A stretch of 7,119 nucleotides of DNA from Propionibacteriales bacterium (GTDB lineage Bacteria; Actinomycetota; Actinomycetes; Propionibacteriales; Propionibacteriaceae): assembly GCA_017882655.1 (NCBI GenBank), contig JADGPB010000111.1, forward strand, positions 1-7,119, read 5' to 3'. This document shows, piece after piece, positions 6,165 to 7,119 of the stretch (position 1 is the first letter of the stretch; each line of letters begins with the position of its first letter). The notes beneath the pieces were generated by a model. That model saw nothing but the letters and a program-made list of their open reading frames with translations, made no database searches and had not been told where the DNA came from. The position numbers and the translations under genes are program-made.

Positions 6165-6868
6165 CAGCCGCCGCCGCTCAGCACGCGGAACGCGAAGTCC
6201 TTGAGGTCCGGGTCCGAGCCCCACGCCTGCTGCAGGGCCGTCGACACAGCGGTCACGGCCCCCAGGTCCCCCAGGCCGGTCACCACCAGGCCGACGCGGC
6301 GGGCGCCCGCCGCGATCGCCTCGCCGACGTTTGTGGTCGTGAGTCCGCCGACCGCGAACCACGGCGTGCCCGAGGCGTCACCGGCGGGCATCGCGCCAGC
6401 AGCGGCCCGTACGAGGTCTAGGCCGGGTGCCGCGACGGTCGAGCCCGGTGGAAGGTGGACAGGGCCGACGAGAGCGAAGTCGATGTTGTGGTCAGTCGAG
6501 ACGCTGTAGCAGGAGACCGGGTCGAACACGGGGGTACCGACGAGCGCGTACTCGTGCATTCGCGCGTGCGCGAGTCCAGGGTCGAGGCTGGGTCCGCCGA
6601 CCAGGACATCCGCCATTACCGCCTTGGCCAGTACGAGATCGCCGGTGACGGCGATGAGCTTGTTGCGCTGCATCGCGACCTGCTGTGCCGCAACGACTGC
6701 GGTCGCGACCGCGCCGAGCGAAGCATCAAGGTCGCGGAACTGGACCATGTCCGCGCCGGCGTCGAACAGTCGCGACACGAACGTCGGGACGTCGTCGTGG
6801 TGGGTGTCCACGATGACGAGGGTGCGGGCGAGGCGGAGTTTGACATCGAGTCCCATGAGAGCCGTCAC
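6164..6868 (-). CDS. ThiE-like TIM-barrel protein, probably not a functional thiamine phosphate synthase
   Basis: This 234-residue protein clearly descends from the thiamine phosphate synthase family: GADMVQFRD (38-46), LVGP (133-136), AAPGLDLVR (146-154), PWFAVGGL (169-176) and NVGEAIAAGARRVGLV (180-195) follow M. tuberculosis ThiE closely. Several family active-site residues are changed, however. RDK reads RDL (L47), the ND pair after the third strand reads T-G (75-76), the HLGQ segment reads V-G-G-P (90-93), and the lysine of TPTK is gone (PPGST, 140-144). R45 and the glycine-rich phosphate loop remain. Automatic annotation would say thiE, but diphosphate and Mg binding look impaired, and no other thiamine gene is nearby. 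It heads the operon. GTG 6868 is favoured by a TACGAT box six bases upstream; ATG 6856 is the alternative. Confidence 0.8.
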   Translation of the reverse strand: MTALMGLDVKLRLARTLVIVDTHHDDVPTFVSRLFDAGADMVQFRDLDASLGAVATAVVAAQQVAMQRNKLIAVTGDLVLAKAVMADVLVGGPSLDPGLAHARMHEYALVGTPVFDPVSCYSVSTDHNIDFALVGPVHLPPGSTVAAPGLDLVRAAAGAMPAGDASGTPWFAVGGLTTTNVGEAIAAGARRVGLVVTGLGDLGAVTAVSTALQQAWGSDPDLKDFAFRVLSGGG

Positions 6869-6880
6869 GGCGACATCGTA
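6869..6880 (-). promoter_or_regulatory. Leaderless-type promoter of the ThiE-like/RNase/barstar/prenyl synthase operon
   Basis: TACGAT (6880-6875) lies six bases before GTG 6868 on the minus strand, the same spacing as at the DUF1272 remnant, so transcription would begin at the start codon. There is no Shine-Dalgarno sequence before GTG 6868 or ATG 6856. No good -35 box is visible. Confidence 0.4.
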
Positions 6881-6983
6881 CGGGTGAGCCAGCCATCTTG
6901 CGGTGACTGTGCGCAGACCCCCCGGCCGCGAACACCTACGTGTCCCGGGTTGTGACGGATTGGGAGAACTTCGTACACGTGAG

Positions 6984-7041
6984 TTGTGACGTTGCCGGGG
7001 TTATCAAGCCAGTTCGAGTCCCTACAACCCGGGCAACGTCG
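6984..7041 (-). repeat. Long imperfect hairpin, right copy of the diverged inverted repeat pair
   Basis: Bases 6988-7002 (GACGTTGCCGGGGTT) and 7026-7040 (AACCCGGGCAACGTC) form a 15-bp stem with one mismatch (6997/7031) around a 23-base loop. On the minus strand it aligns without gaps to the left-edge hairpin at 114-166. The surrounding 251 bases upstream of the ThiE-like gene hold no recognised gene. They also contain an inverted CCCGGGTTGT (6944-6953 against 7024-7033) and a direct repeat of GTTGTGACG (6949-6957, 6983-6991). No T-tract, transposase or CCA-ended tRNA accompanies it. Function unknown. Confidence 0.5.
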
Positions 7042-7119
7042 CAGCTCCCGCTCCGCACCGCCACACGGCAGCTCATAACCCAGGAAGCGTACGAGTCCTC
7101 GCAGGCGTCTGACTTCCTG

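Noticed and set aside
7003..7030. tRNA T-arm-like GTTCGAGTC at 7012-7020
   Set aside because: The flanking bases do not form a T-stem beyond the first pair, and there is no acceptor stem, anticodon arm or CCA, so it is not a tRNA or an evident tRNA attachment site.
6952..7119. Plus-strand open frame from GTG 6952 (or 6940) running off the right edge
   Set aside because: It lacks a clear ribosome binding site, its third-position G/C (about 70 percent) is lower than that of the real genes, its product resembles nothing known, and it covers the palindromic repeat. The minus strand is equally open here (7119 to 6865), so openness is not informative.
6869..7119. Thiamine pyrophosphate riboswitch before the ThiE-like gene
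   Set aside because: Neither the CTGAGA core nor the second conserved TPP-binding segment was found on the minus strand, and the promoter appears leaderless, leaving no room for a riboswitch.
1..7119. CRISPR array, rRNA, complete insertion sequence or replication origin
   Set aside because: No regularly spaced direct repeats, conserved rRNA segments, transposase or DnaA-box cluster were seen on either strand.

Overview
The window is GC-rich DNA with strong third-position G/C preference, frequent GTG starts and several apparently leaderless promoters. Its genes have clear actinobacterial relatives: a HelD-type RNA polymerase recycling factor, a Streptomyces RNase Sa-like enzyme with a barstar, and metF near a polyprenyl synthase as in mycobacteria. 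An actinomycete is well supported. The abundant GTACG words and overall style remind me of Nocardioidaceae/Propionibacteriales, but that is only an impression.

Layout. Positions 1-426 are a decayed border: a minus-strand DUF1272 gene with an intact promoter, start and first 29-30 codons but no second metal-binding half, and a long hairpin where the missing half should be. helD (427-2574) runs rightward from its own promoter. It converges on a leftward block: metF (2595-3488) preceded by a SRPBCC protein (3537-3941). A 146-base gap follows, with a leaderless promoter, a 12-bp palindrome and a candidate terminator.

Positions 4088-6868 hold a compact leftward operon. In transcription order it has a ThiE-like protein, an unrecognised 51-residue protein, an RNase Sa/barnase-like secreted or membrane-anchored ribonuclease, its barstar-type inhibitor, and a polyprenyl diphosphate synthase. 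The first four genes are joined by 1- to 4-base stop/start overlaps (TGATG, GTGA, ATGA), and the synthase starts 9 bases after barstar. RNase and inhibitor therefore appear to be co-translated, as expected for a self-protecting RNase. The ThiE-like protein lacks most residues needed for thiamine phosphate synthesis, so its name should not be taken at face value.

Positions 6869-7119 hold no recognised gene. They contain a second copy, in inverted orientation, of the hairpin seen at the left edge. The two copies align without gaps, keep the same stem and 23-base loop length, and differ by compensating base changes. This diverged pair is the least explained structure in the window.
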